NCBI GenBank assembly: GCA_002170885.2
Contig: NHHR02000006.1
Span: 1-56,008, forward strand
DNA: 56,008 nt
Direction: 5' to 3'
DNA from: Rhizobiales bacterium TMED168
Lineage (GTDB): Bacteria > Pseudomonadota > Alphaproteobacteria > MED-G09
Shown here piece after piece: positions 45,878 through 55,506 of this stretch. The position numbers and the translations under genes were made by a program. How positions within the stretch are numbered: the first letter of the stretch is position 1; each line of letters starts with the position of its first letter. Below the pieces are notes generated by a model. The model searched no databases, was not told the DNA's origin, and worked only from the letters and a program-made list of their open reading frames with translations.

Positions 45878-47989
45878 TTATCCTACAAACCTTTTTACAT
45901 CTTCAACAACAGGTAAACCCTCTAAACTTTTTACTATATCAGTTATATGCTCACTATCATTAACATTAATATCAATTATTAGATTGTAAAAATCATTGTC
46001 CCTTTCATTTAAAATCAAATTAGTTATATTTCCTCCAAAGTCAGCAATTGTTGAGGTAATAGAGTTAAGAACCCCCACCTCATTTATTATTGTAATCTTA
46101 ATTCTTGAAATAAATGTATAATCGATTTCTTCTTTCCATTCGACTTTTATCCATGACTCAGGAGATTTTTCATATTTAAGAATTTCTTTACTATCAACTG
46201 AAAAAATTGTCATACCATTTTCTGGTATAACTATACCTACAATCTTATCACCAGGAACTAAAAAAGAATTTTCTGCAAATTTCGCAGGCATATCCCTATG
46301 AAGACCTTGTATTGGTAGTGAAATATTTTTATCAAGATAACTTCGAATTCTTTTCTTCCTCTTATTATTTGGAAAAACAAGATCATAGACTTGAGAACCT
46401 GAAGAATTTCCCTCACCAACTAGCTCATAGAGTTCTTTTAAAGAGTTTACATTTAAAGGCCCAAAAGATCTTTCTAAAATATCCCTAGTAGGCTTTTTTC
46501 TATGAGAAGAGAAAACGCTTTTTATTATAGCCTTTCCCAATAATCTTTGATTATGTGATTTTTTTTCTTTTATTGATCTTATAATTGCTGACTTTGCTTT
46601 TCCTGTTTTGACAAATTCTTGCAACGATTCCAATGCAACTGGTGTTTTAGATTTTAAAATTTCAACATCATCACCATTTTGTAAAACAGTTCTCCTAGGT
46701 TTATCAATACCGTTTACTTTAACACTACTGCAAAAATTACCTAAATCAGTGTGAACAGCGTATGCAAAATCTAAAGCTGTAGCATCCTTTGGAAGAGCAA
46801 CTAAAGTTCCTTTTGGTGTAAAAGCATAAATTTGATCAAGAAAAAGTTCCATTTTTGTATTTTCCAAAAATTCTTCAGTGGCTCCGTCCCGATGAAGAAT
46901 ATCAACAAGATCATTTATCCATTCAATTGATGATAAATAGTTGTTTTCAATTTCATCCTTATCTTTATATATCCAATGCGCAGCTAACCCTCTTTCAGCC
47001 AATTCATTCATTTTATGAGTTCTTATTTGAACTTCAAGTCTCTGGTTTTGAGGTCCAATTAAAGTAGTGTGAAGAGATTGGTAACCATTTTTTTTTGGTG
47101 TAGAAATATAATCTTTAAATTTTCCAGGAATTGCCTGCCACTCACCATGCAAGATTCCTAGTACAATATAACAATCAGAAATTTTATCTACACAAACTCT
47201 GAAACCGAATATATCAGATAATTGCTCAAGAGATTTATGCTGAATTTCTAGCTTTTTCCATATCGAATATGGTTTTTTTTCTCTTCCAAAAATCGCACAT
47301 TTAATTTTATTACCCTTTAATACTTTATATAATTCTTTTTTGGTAGACTGAACAATTTTACTTTTTTTCTTTTTGGAAACTTTTAACCTTTCAATTAAGA
47401 TATCCCTAATTTTAGGTTCAATAAATGTAAAAGATAAATCCTCTAACTCCTCCTTAAGTTCCTGCATACCGATTCTTCCAGCAAGAGGAGCATAAATCTC
47501 AAGAGTTTCTAATGAAATTCTCTTTCTTTTTTTTTGATCCTTAATAAAATGAAGAGTCCTCATATTATGAAGACGATCTGCAAGTTTAATTAGTAAAATT
47601 CTTATATCGCTAGCACTTGCAAGTAATAATTTACGAAAATTTTCAGCTTGTTTGGTACTACCTGGCTTCTCCTCAAGTAAAGTCAGTTTTGTTACACCAT
47701 CAACTAATTTAGCAACTTCTGATCCAAAATTTAACTCTATATCCTCAATAGTTGCATTTGTATCTTCTATTGTATCGTGAAGCAAAGCACAAACTACCGA
47801 GGTGGTATCAAGTTTTAAGTCGGATAGAATTCCTGCAACTTCAATTGGATGAGAAAAATATGGATCTCCAGAAGCTCTAAGTTGTCTTCCATGCATCTTG
47901 GTTCCATAAACATAAGCTTTATTTAAAATATCCCGCTCAATATCAGGATTATTTATTAAAATACGGTCAACTAATTGTGATTGACGCAT
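45878..47989 (-). CDS. Bifunctional (p)ppGpp synthetase/hydrolase (RelA/SpoT homologue)
   Basis: The single Rsh enzyme typical of alphaproteobacteria makes and breaks the starvation signal (p)ppGpp. The hydrolase HD domain is intact: H47 in YFSHPIEVAGIL and H71-D72 in LLHDTIEDT. The synthetase follows (about residues 230-350), with GYQSLHTTLIGP and the EVQIRTHKMNELAERG segment. A TGS domain (TPKGTLVALPKDATALDFAY near 405) and a C-terminal ACT domain complete the length of 703 residues. Both catalytic domains look active. It sits between rpoZ and pyrE. Confidence 0.96.
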   Translation of the reverse strand: MRQSQLVDRILINNPDIERDILNKAYVYGTKMHGRQLRASGDPYFSHPIEVAGILSDLKLDTTSVVCALLHDTIEDTNATIEDIELNFGSEVAKLVDGVTKLTLLEEKPGSTKQAENFRKLLLASASDIRILLIKLADRLHNMRTLHFIKDQKKRKRISLETLEIYAPLAGRIGMQELKEELEDLSFTFIEPKIRDILIERLKVSKKKKSKIVQSTKKELYKVLKGNKIKCAIFGREKKPYSIWKKLEIQHKSLEQLSDIFGFRVCVDKISDCYIVLGILHGEWQAIPGKFKDYISTPKKNGYQSLHTTLIGPQNQRLEVQIRTHKMNELAERGLAAHWIYKDKDEIENNYLSSIEWINDLVDILHRDGATEEFLENTKMELFLDQIYAFTPKGTLVALPKDATALDFAYAVHTDLGNFCSSVKVNGIDKPRRTVLQNGDDVEILKSKTPVALESLQEFVKTGKAKSAIIRSIKEKKSHNQRLLGKAIIKSVFSSHRKKPTRDILERSFGPLNVNSLKELYELVGEGNSSGSQVYDLVFPNNKRKKRIRSYLDKNISLPIQGLHRDMPAKFAENSFLVPGDKIVGIVIPENGMTIFSVDSKEILKYEKSPESWIKVEWKEEIDYTFISRIKITIINEVGVLNSITSTIADFGGNITNLILNERDNDFYNLIIDINVNDSEHITDIVKSLEGLPVVEDVKRFVG

Positions 47990-48003
47990 AATTTATCCAA
48001 TCA

Positions 48004-48432
48004 TTAATAAGATCTTCTGTTATTTTTTTTATCAACCATATTGTCCTGCATAGCCTTTAAAAGATCTTCTTCACTCATTCTTTCCTCAATAGGCTCAACT
48101 TCAGTATCATTAGACTCGTCAATTGTACTATCTGAAAGGACAGCGGATGTTGTATTTGTATTATCCTGAACTAGAGGAATGTAATCGTCATCTGCTTCAT
48201 CAATATCAATTTGTGTTTGCAAACTAGAAATTTTTGACTCTTCAAGATCGGATGGAATAAGTTTTTCATCTGCAATTTCCCTTAGGGCTACTATTGGATT
48301 CTTATCATTATCTCTGTCGACAAGTATTTCAGATCCCTCAGACATTTCACGGGCTCTATGAGCAGCAAAAAGGACTAAATCAAACCTACTTGTAATTTTA
48401 TCAACACAATCTTCTACAGTCACACGCGCCAT
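48004..48432 (-). CDS. rpoZ: RNA polymerase omega subunit
   Basis: Omega helps assembly of RNA polymerase and takes part in the ppGpp response. The start [20 protein letters not shown] is the family hallmark, with [17 protein letters not shown] and [14 protein letters not shown] next. At 142 residues it is longer than the E. coli form; the extra C-terminal part is acidic and of low complexity, as in other alphaproteobacteria. It is directly followed by the rsh gene, and a probable promoter lies 27-55 bases upstream. Confidence 0.95.
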   Translation of the reverse strand: MARVTVEDCVDKITSRFDLVLFAAHRAREMSEGSEILVDRDNDKNPIVALREIADEKLIPSDLEESKISSLQTQIDIDEADDDYIPLVQDNTNTTSAVLSDSTIDESNDTEVEPIEERMSEEDLLKAMQDNMVDKKNNRRSY

Positions 48433-48458
48433 ATTATTTCCTTTAAAATTTAATCTAG

Positions 48459-48487
48459 TAAATATCCATAGATATAATTAATTGCAA
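48459..48487 (-). promoter_or_regulatory. Predicted promoter of rpoZ and rsh
   Basis: On the minus strand TTGCAA and TATTTA stand 17 bases apart in the 124-base divergent gap between rpoZ and the uracil-DNA glycosylase gene. The match to consensus is moderate (four of six for the -35 box; weaker for the -10 box). Confidence 0.4.
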
Positions 48488-48556
48488 GTATTAGATTATA
48501 ATATTGTTAATATAACTAATAAAAAGTTTTAAAACAATTTAAAAAAAGGAATTAAA

Positions 48557-49189
48557 TTGATAGAACCAAAAAAAAATTGTTCAAAATGCAAAAGGCTAAA
48601 AAAATTTAGAGATTTAAATAAAAAAAAATTTCCTGAATGGTTTAATGCACCTGTTCCCTCAATGAATAAGAAAGATTCAGAAATCTTAATAGTTGGTTTA
48701 GCGCCAGGTTTAAAAGGAGCTAATAAAACAGGTAGGCCATTTACAGGTGATTTTGCAGGTCAAATATTATTTAACACTCTTAGAAAACACAAATTTCTGA
48801 GGGGGAAATATAATGAGAATGCAAAAGATGATTTAAGACTTATAAACTGCAGTATTACAAATGCAGTAAGATGTGTTCCTCCTAAAAATCTCCCAAAAAC
48901 GACTGAAATTAAAAATTGTCAAATTTTTTTAAACTCTACAATTAACTATCATAAAAAAGTAAAAGTTATTATTGCCCTTGGCTTAATTTCTCATAAAAGT
49001 ATTGTGTCAATATTTAATTTAAAACAAAAAAACTTTAAATTTGAACATTTAAAAACTCACGAATTATCAGAAAAAATAAAACTAATAGATAGCTATCACT
49101 GCTCAAGATATAATATTAATACTAAAAGATTAACCCAAAGAATGTTTGATGATATTTTTATAAAAACAAAAAAAATATTAAAAGATTAA
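48557..49189 (+). CDS. Uracil-DNA glycosylase, family 5-like (UDGb)
   Basis: The 210-residue enzyme removes uracil and related bases from DNA. Motif 1 is GLAPGLKGANKTGRPFTGDF near residue 47, as in family 5, where the catalytic polar residue of other families is missing. Four Cys (C8, C11, C106, C121) fit an iron-sulfur cluster. The late motif SYHCSRYNINTKRLT near residue 179 keeps the His. The start is TTG at 48557 with AGGA eight bases upstream; no ATG fits. The 3' end overlaps that of smpB by four bases, tail to tail. This neighbourhood is usual in alphaproteobacteria. Confidence 0.88.
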   Translation: MIEPKKNCSKCKRLKKFRDLNKKKFPEWFNAPVPSMNKKDSEILIVGLAPGLKGANKTGRPFTGDFAGQILFNTLRKHKFLRGKYNENAKDDLRLINCSITNAVRCVPPKNLPKTTEIKNCQIFLNSTINYHKKVKVIIALGLISHKSIVSIFNLKQKNFKFEHLKTHELSEKIKLIDSYHCSRYNINTKRLTQRMFDDIFIKTKKILKD

Positions 49190-49677
49190 TTGCTATTTTT
49201 TAATAATCTTGATTTTTGTTTATCCCAATCCTTTCTCTTTTCATCCTGCCTTTTATCATGAAGTTTTTTACCTTTTCCAACACCTATAGATATTTTTGCA
49301 ATACCTTTCTCATTAAAAAAAAGTTTAATTGGAATTAGAGTCATGCCTTTCTTTTGTGAAGCATTTTTTAACTTATTAATTTCTCTAGAGTGAAGTAATA
49401 ATTTTCTTTTTCTTTTTGGCTTATGATTTGAAAATATAGCGTTCTTATATGCCGGTATATTAGAATTAATTAAATAAATCTCTCCACCCTCTTCAGATGC
49501 ATATGATTCAGAAATATTTACTCTATTTAATCTAAGGCTTTTAACCTCTGAACCTTTTAAAACTATACCTGCTTCAAAAACATCCTCTATTGTAAATAAA
49601 TAATTAGCCTTTCTATTATCGGCTATTATTTTCTCTCCTTTCATGTTTTTTTTTGAACCGCCTGACTTAGAGGACAT
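49186..49677 (-). CDS. smpB: SsrA-binding protein SmpB
   Basis: SmpB brings tmRNA to stalled ribosomes. The core is complete: ADNRKANYLFTIEDVFEAGI, VLKGSEVKSLRLNRVNISES, KRKRKLLLHSREI and the C-terminal basic tail GKGKKLHDKRQDEKRKDW, which inserts into the mRNA channel. The length of 163 residues is normal. The tmRNA gene itself was not seen in this window. The start overlaps the dapA stop by one base. Confidence 0.97.
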   Translation of the reverse strand: MSSKSGGSKKNMKGEKIIADNRKANYLFTIEDVFEAGIVLKGSEVKSLRLNRVNISESYASEEGGEIYLINSNIPAYKNAIFSNHKPKRKRKLLLHSREINKLKNASQKKGMTLIPIKLFFNEKGIAKISIGVGKGKKLHDKRQDEKRKDWDKQKSRLLKNSN

Positions 49678-50552
49678 TAAATTAAATCCAAATCAGAAAT
49701 AATTTTATCAAGTATTTCTTTTGTTTCCTGTCTTATATTTACTAAAGGAAGTCTTAATTCTTCCTCTATAAGGCCCATTTTACTTAAAACATACTTGACG
49801 GGTGAAGGGCTTGTCTCAATAAATAGAGCGTTGTGTAATGGTTCAAGTTTATTATGAATACTTAGCGCTTTATCAAAATCGCCCTCAATGCAAAACTTTT
49901 GAAATTCTGAGCAAAGTCTTGGTAAAACATTTGCTGTTACTGAAATACAACCATTCCCTCCATTTTGCATAAATTCAAAAGCTGTTATATCTTCACCAGA
50001 AAATTGAAGAAAACCTTCACTACAATAATTTTTTTGTTTATCAACTCTCTCTAAATCACTTGTGGCATCTTTAACACCAATAATATGTTCTAACTTAGAT
50101 AATTCAGCCATTACTTCTACAGACATGTCTACAATAGATCTTGGTGGAATATTATAAATTATAATGGGAATACCCAATGAAGCATTATTAATGGCTTTAA
50201 AATGCTCGTATAAGCCCTCCTGAGTTGGTTTATTGTAATAAGGAGTAACTACTAAGGCTGCATCAGCTCCAACAGCCTCAGCATGCTTTAATAAGCTTAT
50301 TGCCTCAGAAGTTGAGTTTGATCCTGCTCCTGCAATCACAGGTATTCTGTTGTTGACTTGATCAATCACAATTTCAACGACTTCTCTATGTTCATTATGA
50401 TCTAATGTTGGACTTTCACCAGTGGTTCCAACAGGAACAATTCAATTAGTTCCTTCTTCGATATGCCAATTAACCAAGTTTCTAAGTGAAGTTTCATCAA
50501 CATAACCATTTTTAAAAGGAGTAACTATAGCAACTATTGATCCTTTAAACAT
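49677..50552 (-). pseudogene. dapA: 4-hydroxy-tetrahydrodipicolinate synthase with an in-frame TGA at codon 37
   Basis: DapA condenses pyruvate and aspartate semialdehyde at the entry of lysine and diaminopimelate synthesis. The full frame starts [16 protein letters not shown] at 50552 and is intact to its end except for one TGA at bases 50442-50444 (plus coordinates), codon 37. Around it the sequence reads EEGTN-stop-IVPVGTTGESPTL; relatives have a small residue such as Gly or Ala there, and GGA to TGA is one base. Everything after is well conserved, including VTPYYNKPTQEGLYEHF and the Schiff-base Lys in GVKDATSDLERV. The part behind the stop lacks the GTTGES loop if started at its first GTG. 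A read error, a true mutation or readthrough remain possible. Confidence 0.9.
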
Positions 50553-50604
50553 TTTTTTTCCTTTTAAAACAATATTTTATAATAAAAATATAAAATACAT
50601 AAAA

Positions 50605-50633
50605 TTGTTGAATATAGATTAAAATCATATAAT
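50605..50633 (+). promoter_or_regulatory. Predicted promoter in front of the Rieske oxygenase gene
   Basis: TTGTTG is followed after 17 bases by a perfect TATAAT. The transcript would have a leader of about 100 bases. A second TATAAT at 50710-50715 is closer to the gene but has a poor -35 box. The whole 186-base gap between dapA and the oxygenase is extremely AT-rich, which makes chance matches likely. Confidence 0.4.
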
Positions 50634-50738
50634 AGTTAATTATATTAGAAGATATATTAAATTAAAATATTTAAATAAATAGTTTTATTTATGTCTTTTA
50701 AAAACACTATATAATAAATTATAAAATGAGATAAAAAC

Positions 50739-52109
50739 TTGGATAAAACAACCTATAAACCAACACCAAGAACAAAACATCCAGATCCAGTTATCAGAGG
50801 AGATAAGATAACTGGCGATAGATATTATTCAAAAGAATTTATGAGAAAAGAGTGGGATAATGTTTGGACAAAAGTCTGGCAAATTGCTGGTATAGCCTCA
50901 GAAATCCCTGAACCAGATGATTTTTTTGTATACAAAATTGGAATTGAAGAAATTTTAGTTGTTAGACAAAAAGATTATTCAACAAAGGCTTTTTATAATG
51001 TTTGTCCTCACAGAGGAAATATATTAGTTCATGTTGACAAAGGATTTTTAGAAAATTTTAAGTGCACGTATCATGGTTGGACCTATAATACAGAGGGCAT
51101 TTTAGTAGATCTTCAAGACTCAGAGGATTTTGAAGGAGGAAACCCCTGTGGAAAAATTAAATTAAAAGAAATAAAATGTGAAGAAGAATTAGGCTTTATT
51201 TGGATCAACTTGGATGATAATTGCCAAAAATTTGAAGAAGCTCTTTACCCTATTCTTGAGCATATGAAACCATATCAACCAGAAAAGTATATTAGAGTTT
51301 TAAATATGACTTGTGAGGTGAATTGTAATTGGAAAATTATACATGATAACTTTAATGAGTCATATCATTTACCAACACTTCACCCTGAGCTTTCTGTTCA
51401 CATAGAGAATAACTATAAATTTTCTCAATTTGATATGTATGATAATGGACATAATAGAATGTTAATGCCTGGACACAAACCTGCTCTAGGAGATCAAACA
51501 CCCAATGAAGTGCAATTTCCCCTAGATGCTGCTTTACAAGCTTGGGATTTAAATCCAAAAGATTTTAAAGGAAAGGCTCAAGAAACAAGACTCGCAATAC
51601 AAAAACAAAAAAAGAAATTAGCCAAAGATAGAGGCTTTTGGCATTATGAGTTTTTAACAGACGAGCAACTTACAGATTATTATTTTTATAATTGCTTTCC
51701 AAATTATGATATTACTCTTACTCCTGATGGAATTCAATTTCAAAGGCCACAGCCTCACCCAACTGATCCAGAAAAGTGCCTTTTTGAGCACTGGTGGCTT
51801 GTTCCTGATATGGAAAGTCTATCCGCATCTGCAACTTTTATGGGATCCGATACAACCGAAGTAACAGCAGGTGAAAAAATGACGGAAACACCATTAGGTC
51901 CTAGACCTTTAAAACCTGCTGAACATGAATGGGTTATCTACCCTGAAGGATCCATGGGATTTGTTACTGACCAAGATATTAGTATGGCGATAGGACAACA
52001 AAAAGGAGTAAAGTCTAAGGGCTTTAAAGATGCAATTCTAACTAATCAGGAGAGAAGAGTTAGGAGATATCATGAAGTTTTAAATGATTATATTGAAGGA
52101 AGAAGGTAA
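50739..52109 (+). CDS. Rieske-type non-haem iron oxygenase, alpha subunit
   Basis: The 456-residue protein has the two metal sites of ring-hydroxylating oxygenases. The Rieske [2Fe-2S] ligands are C89 and H91 (CPHRGN) and C109 and H112 (CTYHGW). The mononuclear iron site is in NWKIIHDNFNESYHLPTLH, with H210 and H215. The residue that bridges subunits is Glu (E207), where naphthalene dioxygenase has Asp; glutamate at this place is known in the carnitine oxygenase CntA branch. The third iron ligand probably lies near VTDQDISMAIGQQKG. The start is TTG at 50739, with GAG eight bases before it. No small subunit, ferredoxin or reductase gene is adjacent. Substrate unknown; it converges with an amidohydrolase gene two bases away. 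Confidence 0.88.
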   Translation: MDKTTYKPTPRTKHPDPVIRGDKITGDRYYSKEFMRKEWDNVWTKVWQIAGIASEIPEPDDFFVYKIGIEEILVVRQKDYSTKAFYNVCPHRGNILVHVDKGFLENFKCTYHGWTYNTEGILVDLQDSEDFEGGNPCGKIKLKEIKCEEELGFIWINLDDNCQKFEEALYPILEHMKPYQPEKYIRVLNMTCEVNCNWKIIHDNFNESYHLPTLHPELSVHIENNYKFSQFDMYDNGHNRMLMPGHKPALGDQTPNEVQFPLDAALQAWDLNPKDFKGKAQETRLAIQKQKKKLAKDRGFWHYEFLTDEQLTDYYFYNCFPNYDITLTPDGIQFQRPQPHPTDPEKCLFEHWWLVPDMESLSASATFMGSDTTEVTAGEKMTETPLGPRPLKPAEHEWVIYPEGSMGFVTDQDISMAIGQQKGVKSKGFKDAILTNQERRVRRYHEVLNDYIEGRR

Positions 52110-52111
52110 TT

Positions 52112-53140
52112 TTAAACTCTATAGATATCTTTAGCATTTTTGAAAAATAACTTATTTTTATCTTCAGCTGAATAATCTTGAACCATTTTTTTAAAAGCAT
52201 TCCATAAAACATGATAAGAAATAGATCTTTTATCAACAGGAAAATTACTTTCAAACATACACCTGTCTACACCAAAACAGTTAATTGTATGCTGATAATA
52301 TTCAAAGTGCATATCTAATATTTGATCTGATGATGCAGGTTTATCTTGTTTATGAAAATTCCAGCCGTTTACTGGCATAGCTAAACCACCCAACTTAGCA
52401 GAGACATTTTTTGACTCAGATAATAAAGAAATATCATCTTTCCATTTTTGAAAAATTTCTTTTTTCTTTCCTTCATAAGGACCTACACCAAGTGGCCCTC
52501 CAAAATGATCATGAACAATAGTTAATTCTGGATAGCTTATAGCAAAATTACTTAAATCCTTAATTTGATGATGATAATGCCACGCATCAAAGGTTAAACT
52601 CAACTTTATTAACTCTTCGGCTCCTAATCTAAAATTTTTGTTATAATAAATATTCTCTACTGGATTACTATGAGAGTTATGAATTTCAGAATTTTTATCC
52701 CAACCTGCAGCATGTCTTATACCCTTAAATAAGCCCTTTCCTTTTAAAAGATGTAAATCCAAAACATCTTTAACTTCATTACCTAGCATTAAATCGGCAT
52801 AGCCAATAATCCCTATTATATTAGTTGATTTTTTAAGTTTTTTTGACTCATTAATTAAATTAATAACAAATTCAGTTTCACCTACTGGTTTATACTTTTC
52901 TTCGCCCTTTAAATAATAGCCTGCTGCACACTCCATAAATATGGTACCTTCAATATTATGACCTGAGAATGTATCCTCGTTTAGATGCTCAATTAAATAT
53001 GGAAAAGATCCTGCTAGTTGATCGTCACCATTCCATAGATGATGATGTGGATCAATGATTGGTAATTGAGGGTCAATGATTTCCTCTTTTACTTGATTTA
53101 ACCAATCATAATAACGTTTTTGCTTTTCATTTATAGCCAT
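52112..53140 (-). CDS. TIM-barrel amidohydrolase family protein
   Basis: The 342-residue protein belongs to the amidohydrolase-2 group, which contains lactone and dicarboxylate hydrolases such as the pyrone-dicarboxylate and fuconolactone enzymes. Metal ligands are visible as H32 and H34 (PIIDPHHHLW); other hallmarks are GIRHAAGWD, TIVHDHFGGPLG and RCMFESNFPVDK. No signal peptide is seen, so it should be cytoplasmic. The start at 53140 (MAINEKQ) is chosen because an in-frame start at 53173 would lie within the terminator of the preceding gene. It might process a product of the neighbouring Rieske enzyme; this is an inference from position. Confidence 0.87.
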   Translation of the reverse strand: MAINEKQKRYYDWLNQVKEEIIDPQLPIIDPHHHLWNGDDQLAGSFPYLIEHLNEDTFSGHNIEGTIFMECAAGYYLKGEEKYKPVGETEFVINLINESKKLKKSTNIIGIIGYADLMLGNEVKDVLDLHLLKGKGLFKGIRHAAGWDKNSEIHNSHSNPVENIYYNKNFRLGAEELIKLSLTFDAWHYHHQIKDLSNFAISYPELTIVHDHFGGPLGVGPYEGKKKEIFQKWKDDISLLSESKNVSAKLGGLAMPVNGWNFHKQDKPASSDQILDMHFEYYQHTINCFGVDRCMFESNFPVDKRSISYHVLWNAFKKMVQDYSAEDKNKLFFKNAKDIYRV

Positions 53141-53162
53141 AATTACCAATTTAAATTTAATA

Positions 53163-53189
53163 AAAAAGGCCATTTAAAATGGCCTTTTT
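53163..53189. terminator. Strong hairpin terminator after the TonB receptor gene
   Basis: A perfect twelve-pair stem (AAAAAGGCCATT with AATGGCCTTTTT) closes a three-base loop. On the minus strand it lies 23 bases after the receptor stop and ends in a run of T; on the plus strand it also ends in T5. It separates the receptor transcript from the amidohydrolase gene, so the latter probably has its own promoter or depends on readthrough. Confidence 0.85.
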
Positions 53190-53211
53190 ATTAGTTTATT
53201 CTTAGAAACTT

Positions 53212-55500
53212 TTATTCAAAGGAATATGAAAGTCTCAAACCATAAGTATCAGGAACACCACCCCATGTTAAACTCGTTAGAGCATTATCAAGAGCAAAAT
53301 CATGATAATCTTCGTCTGTAATATTCTTACCAAATAGTGTTAATTTTAAATTGCTTTGAGCAAAGGTATAAGAAATACTTGCATCTAGTAAACCAAATGA
53401 CTCAGTTATAATTGCTCTAGTCATAGTAGCATTATTTGTAAAATCATCTGTGTATGAATATGAAACTCTAAAATCAAGTTCAGCTCCACTTGTTAATGGC
53501 TGGTAATAATTGGCCATAATATTATAAGTTAACTCAGGTACTCGTTCAAATTTTAGTGCTTTTGCTGCTGCAGGATCGGTAACTGGATCATAACCAGGAA
53601 CACCATCAGCATCAAATCCTTCAAATTTATCAAAACCTGCATCTGTATAACCTATAGAGCCTTCAATACTAAATTGATCAGTAATATTAATTTTTGTCTC
53701 TATTTCAATACCCTCAATAGTAGCCACTGCAGCATTTATTAATCTTTGAATTCTACCTGATGGGCATGTAGTGGTATCTACAACACAATCCTCAAGAGCA
53801 AGTTTTTGAATATCATCATAATCTGCCTGAAATACAGCTAAATTAAACATTATTCTTCCATCATTAAGAATTGATTTTAAGCCAAGCTCTATACTGGTTA
53901 CTTCCTCTGGACCAGGTTGGCTATTTAAAAAAGAGTCAATTGTTCTTGCCCTAGCATCAAATGATCCACTTCTAAATCCTTGGGTGTAACTTGCATATAT
54001 ATTCACATCATCATTAAGTGCATGTGTTATTGCAAATTTAGGTGTTGTATCATCATATGTGCCACTCCTAAATAAGCCGGATGATGGTCCTGAACATGAG
54101 CTGAAGTCTTTTTCACATGATCCAATTGCATTAAAGATAACCTCTTTATTTTCTTCTGTCCAACGTGCACCAAATGTTAATTTAGTTCGATCAGTAATCA
54201 TGTAATCTAGCTCAGCAAATATTCCAACGCTATCATGCTGAAGCTCGGTTACCCCAGCAATATCAACAACACCAAAATCTCTTCTTTCTCCAACAAACAT
54301 TTCTTGATCAAAATAACTTATGCCTACTACATAATCTATATTGTTAGAGTTTGATCCTGCATATCTAAGCTCAAAAGTTTGTTGCTCTTGTTCCTCGTGA
54401 TTATCAGGGAAATGAAAAAGTGTTATAGGAGAACCATCAAAATCAGTACTTGAGTCATAAGTTAACTCTCTGTAAGATGCTATACCTGTAAGAATACCAG
54501 TATCAGTTCTAAGATTAAATTCTCCAATATAAGTCTCTATTTCAAGATCATTGCCACCCATTAAATTATGATTAATCTCATACCTGTCTTCTGGAGGAGT
54601 ATAACCAAATAGTTGGGTTCTTCTTAAAGCATCATTATTCACAAAATTCCTACTATTTGCTGTACCACTTTTATCAGTTAAAAATTCAGCAATAAATGTT
54701 ATATCAAGATTTTCACTTGGCTCAATTAATAGCATAGGTTTAACAATTGTAAGATCAACATCAGGTTTTGTCCCAGATTCACCAGTACCTGTCTCATCAT
54801 AACCTCTAGCAATTGCGCCTGCAGCTGGAACCATTGTTCCACCATTGTTATCCTTCCAATAACCATCCCTATCTCTAGACATGAAAGCTATTTTACCAGA
54901 AACTTTATCACTAAAAGGTCCTTCAATACTGGCTGAAAAATCTTTCCTATTGTAATCACCTATTGTTGCATCAATCTTTGCACCAAAATTTCCACTTGGC
55001 CTTTTTGATCTAACAACAATAGCACCACCTGTATCATTTCTTCCAATTAGGGTTCCCTGAGGGCCTCTTAAAATTTCAACAGACTCTCTATCAAACATAT
55101 CAAGATTTGCGCCAACTGGAAAACCTAAGTATACGCCGTCAACTATAATACCAACTGTGGGGTCAAGTGACCTTGTTGTACCACTAACACCAATACCTCT
55201 AATTAAAAAATTTGGTGTACCAGCAAAAGTAGCTGATGGGTGTAAAGTTGCATTTGGAACCATTCTTCCTACATCAGTTAAATCTAAAGAGTCTGATTTT
55301 ATAATTAGATCTTCGTTTATTGCAGTTACACTTGCAGGTAAATCCTGGGCTGCAATTGCGTTTGCTCTTTTTTGCGATGTAACAACGATTTCTTCGATAT
55401 CACTTATTTGATTTGACGTATCTTGAGTATAAGCAATTGGTTTAAAGTTTAAAATAAATACAAAAAATATTAATAAACATAATAAATTTTTTTTTATCAT
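53212..55500 (-). CDS. TonB-dependent outer-membrane receptor
   Basis: The 762-residue protein has a signal peptide (MIKKNLLCLLIFFVFILNF) and then EEIVVTSQKRANAI, the start of the mature region with TonB-box character. The plug domain follows (about residues 45-150), with FLIRGIGVSG, VGIIVDGVYLG and VEILRGPQGTLIGRNDTGGAI. The rest is a beta-barrel with many aromatic-rich strands, ending in LRLSYSFE. It imports a ligand at the cost of the proton gradient through TonB-ExbBD. The ligand is unknown; this branch resembles the large receptor families of marine and sphingomonad-type bacteria. The start at 55500 follows a G8 tract. Confidence 0.93.
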   Translation of the reverse strand: MIKKNLLCLLIFFVFILNFKPIAYTQDTSNQISDIEEIVVTSQKRANAIAAQDLPASVTAINEDLIIKSDSLDLTDVGRMVPNATLHPSATFAGTPNFLIRGIGVSGTTRSLDPTVGIIVDGVYLGFPVGANLDMFDRESVEILRGPQGTLIGRNDTGGAIVVRSKRPSGNFGAKIDATIGDYNRKDFSASIEGPFSDKVSGKIAFMSRDRDGYWKDNNGGTMVPAAGAIARGYDETGTGESGTKPDVDLTIVKPMLLIEPSENLDITFIAEFLTDKSGTANSRNFVNNDALRRTQLFGYTPPEDRYEINHNLMGGNDLEIETYIGEFNLRTDTGILTGIASYRELTYDSSTDFDGSPITLFHFPDNHEEQEQQTFELRYAGSNSNNIDYVVGISYFDQEMFVGERRDFGVVDIAGVTELQHDSVGIFAELDYMITDRTKLTFGARWTEENKEVIFNAIGSCEKDFSSCSGPSSGLFRSGTYDDTTPKFAITHALNDDVNIYASYTQGFRSGSFDARARTIDSFLNSQPGPEEVTSIELGLKSILNDGRIMFNLAVFQADYDDIQKLALEDCVVDTTTCPSGRIQRLINAAVATIEGIEIETKINITDQFSIEGSIGYTDAGFDKFEGFDADGVPGYDPVTDPAAAKALKFERVPELTYNIMANYYQPLTSGAELDFRVSYSYTDDFTNNATMTRAIITESFGLLDASISYTFAQSNLKLTLFGKNITDEDYHDFALDNALTSLTWGGVPDTYGLRLSYSFE

Positions 55501-55506
55501 TAAGAT

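Noticed and set aside
45356..45916. Open frame of 186 codons on the plus strand opposite pyrE
   Set aside because: It lies fully across pyrE and the end of rsh, has no ribosome binding site or recognisable domain, and such antisense frames are common opposite conserved genes.
50442..50444. Recoding of TGA as a sense codon in the whole genome
   Set aside because: secD and dctQ end in TGA at the expected length, and Trp is written TGG throughout, so TGA is a stop here. Only local readthrough or an error remains.
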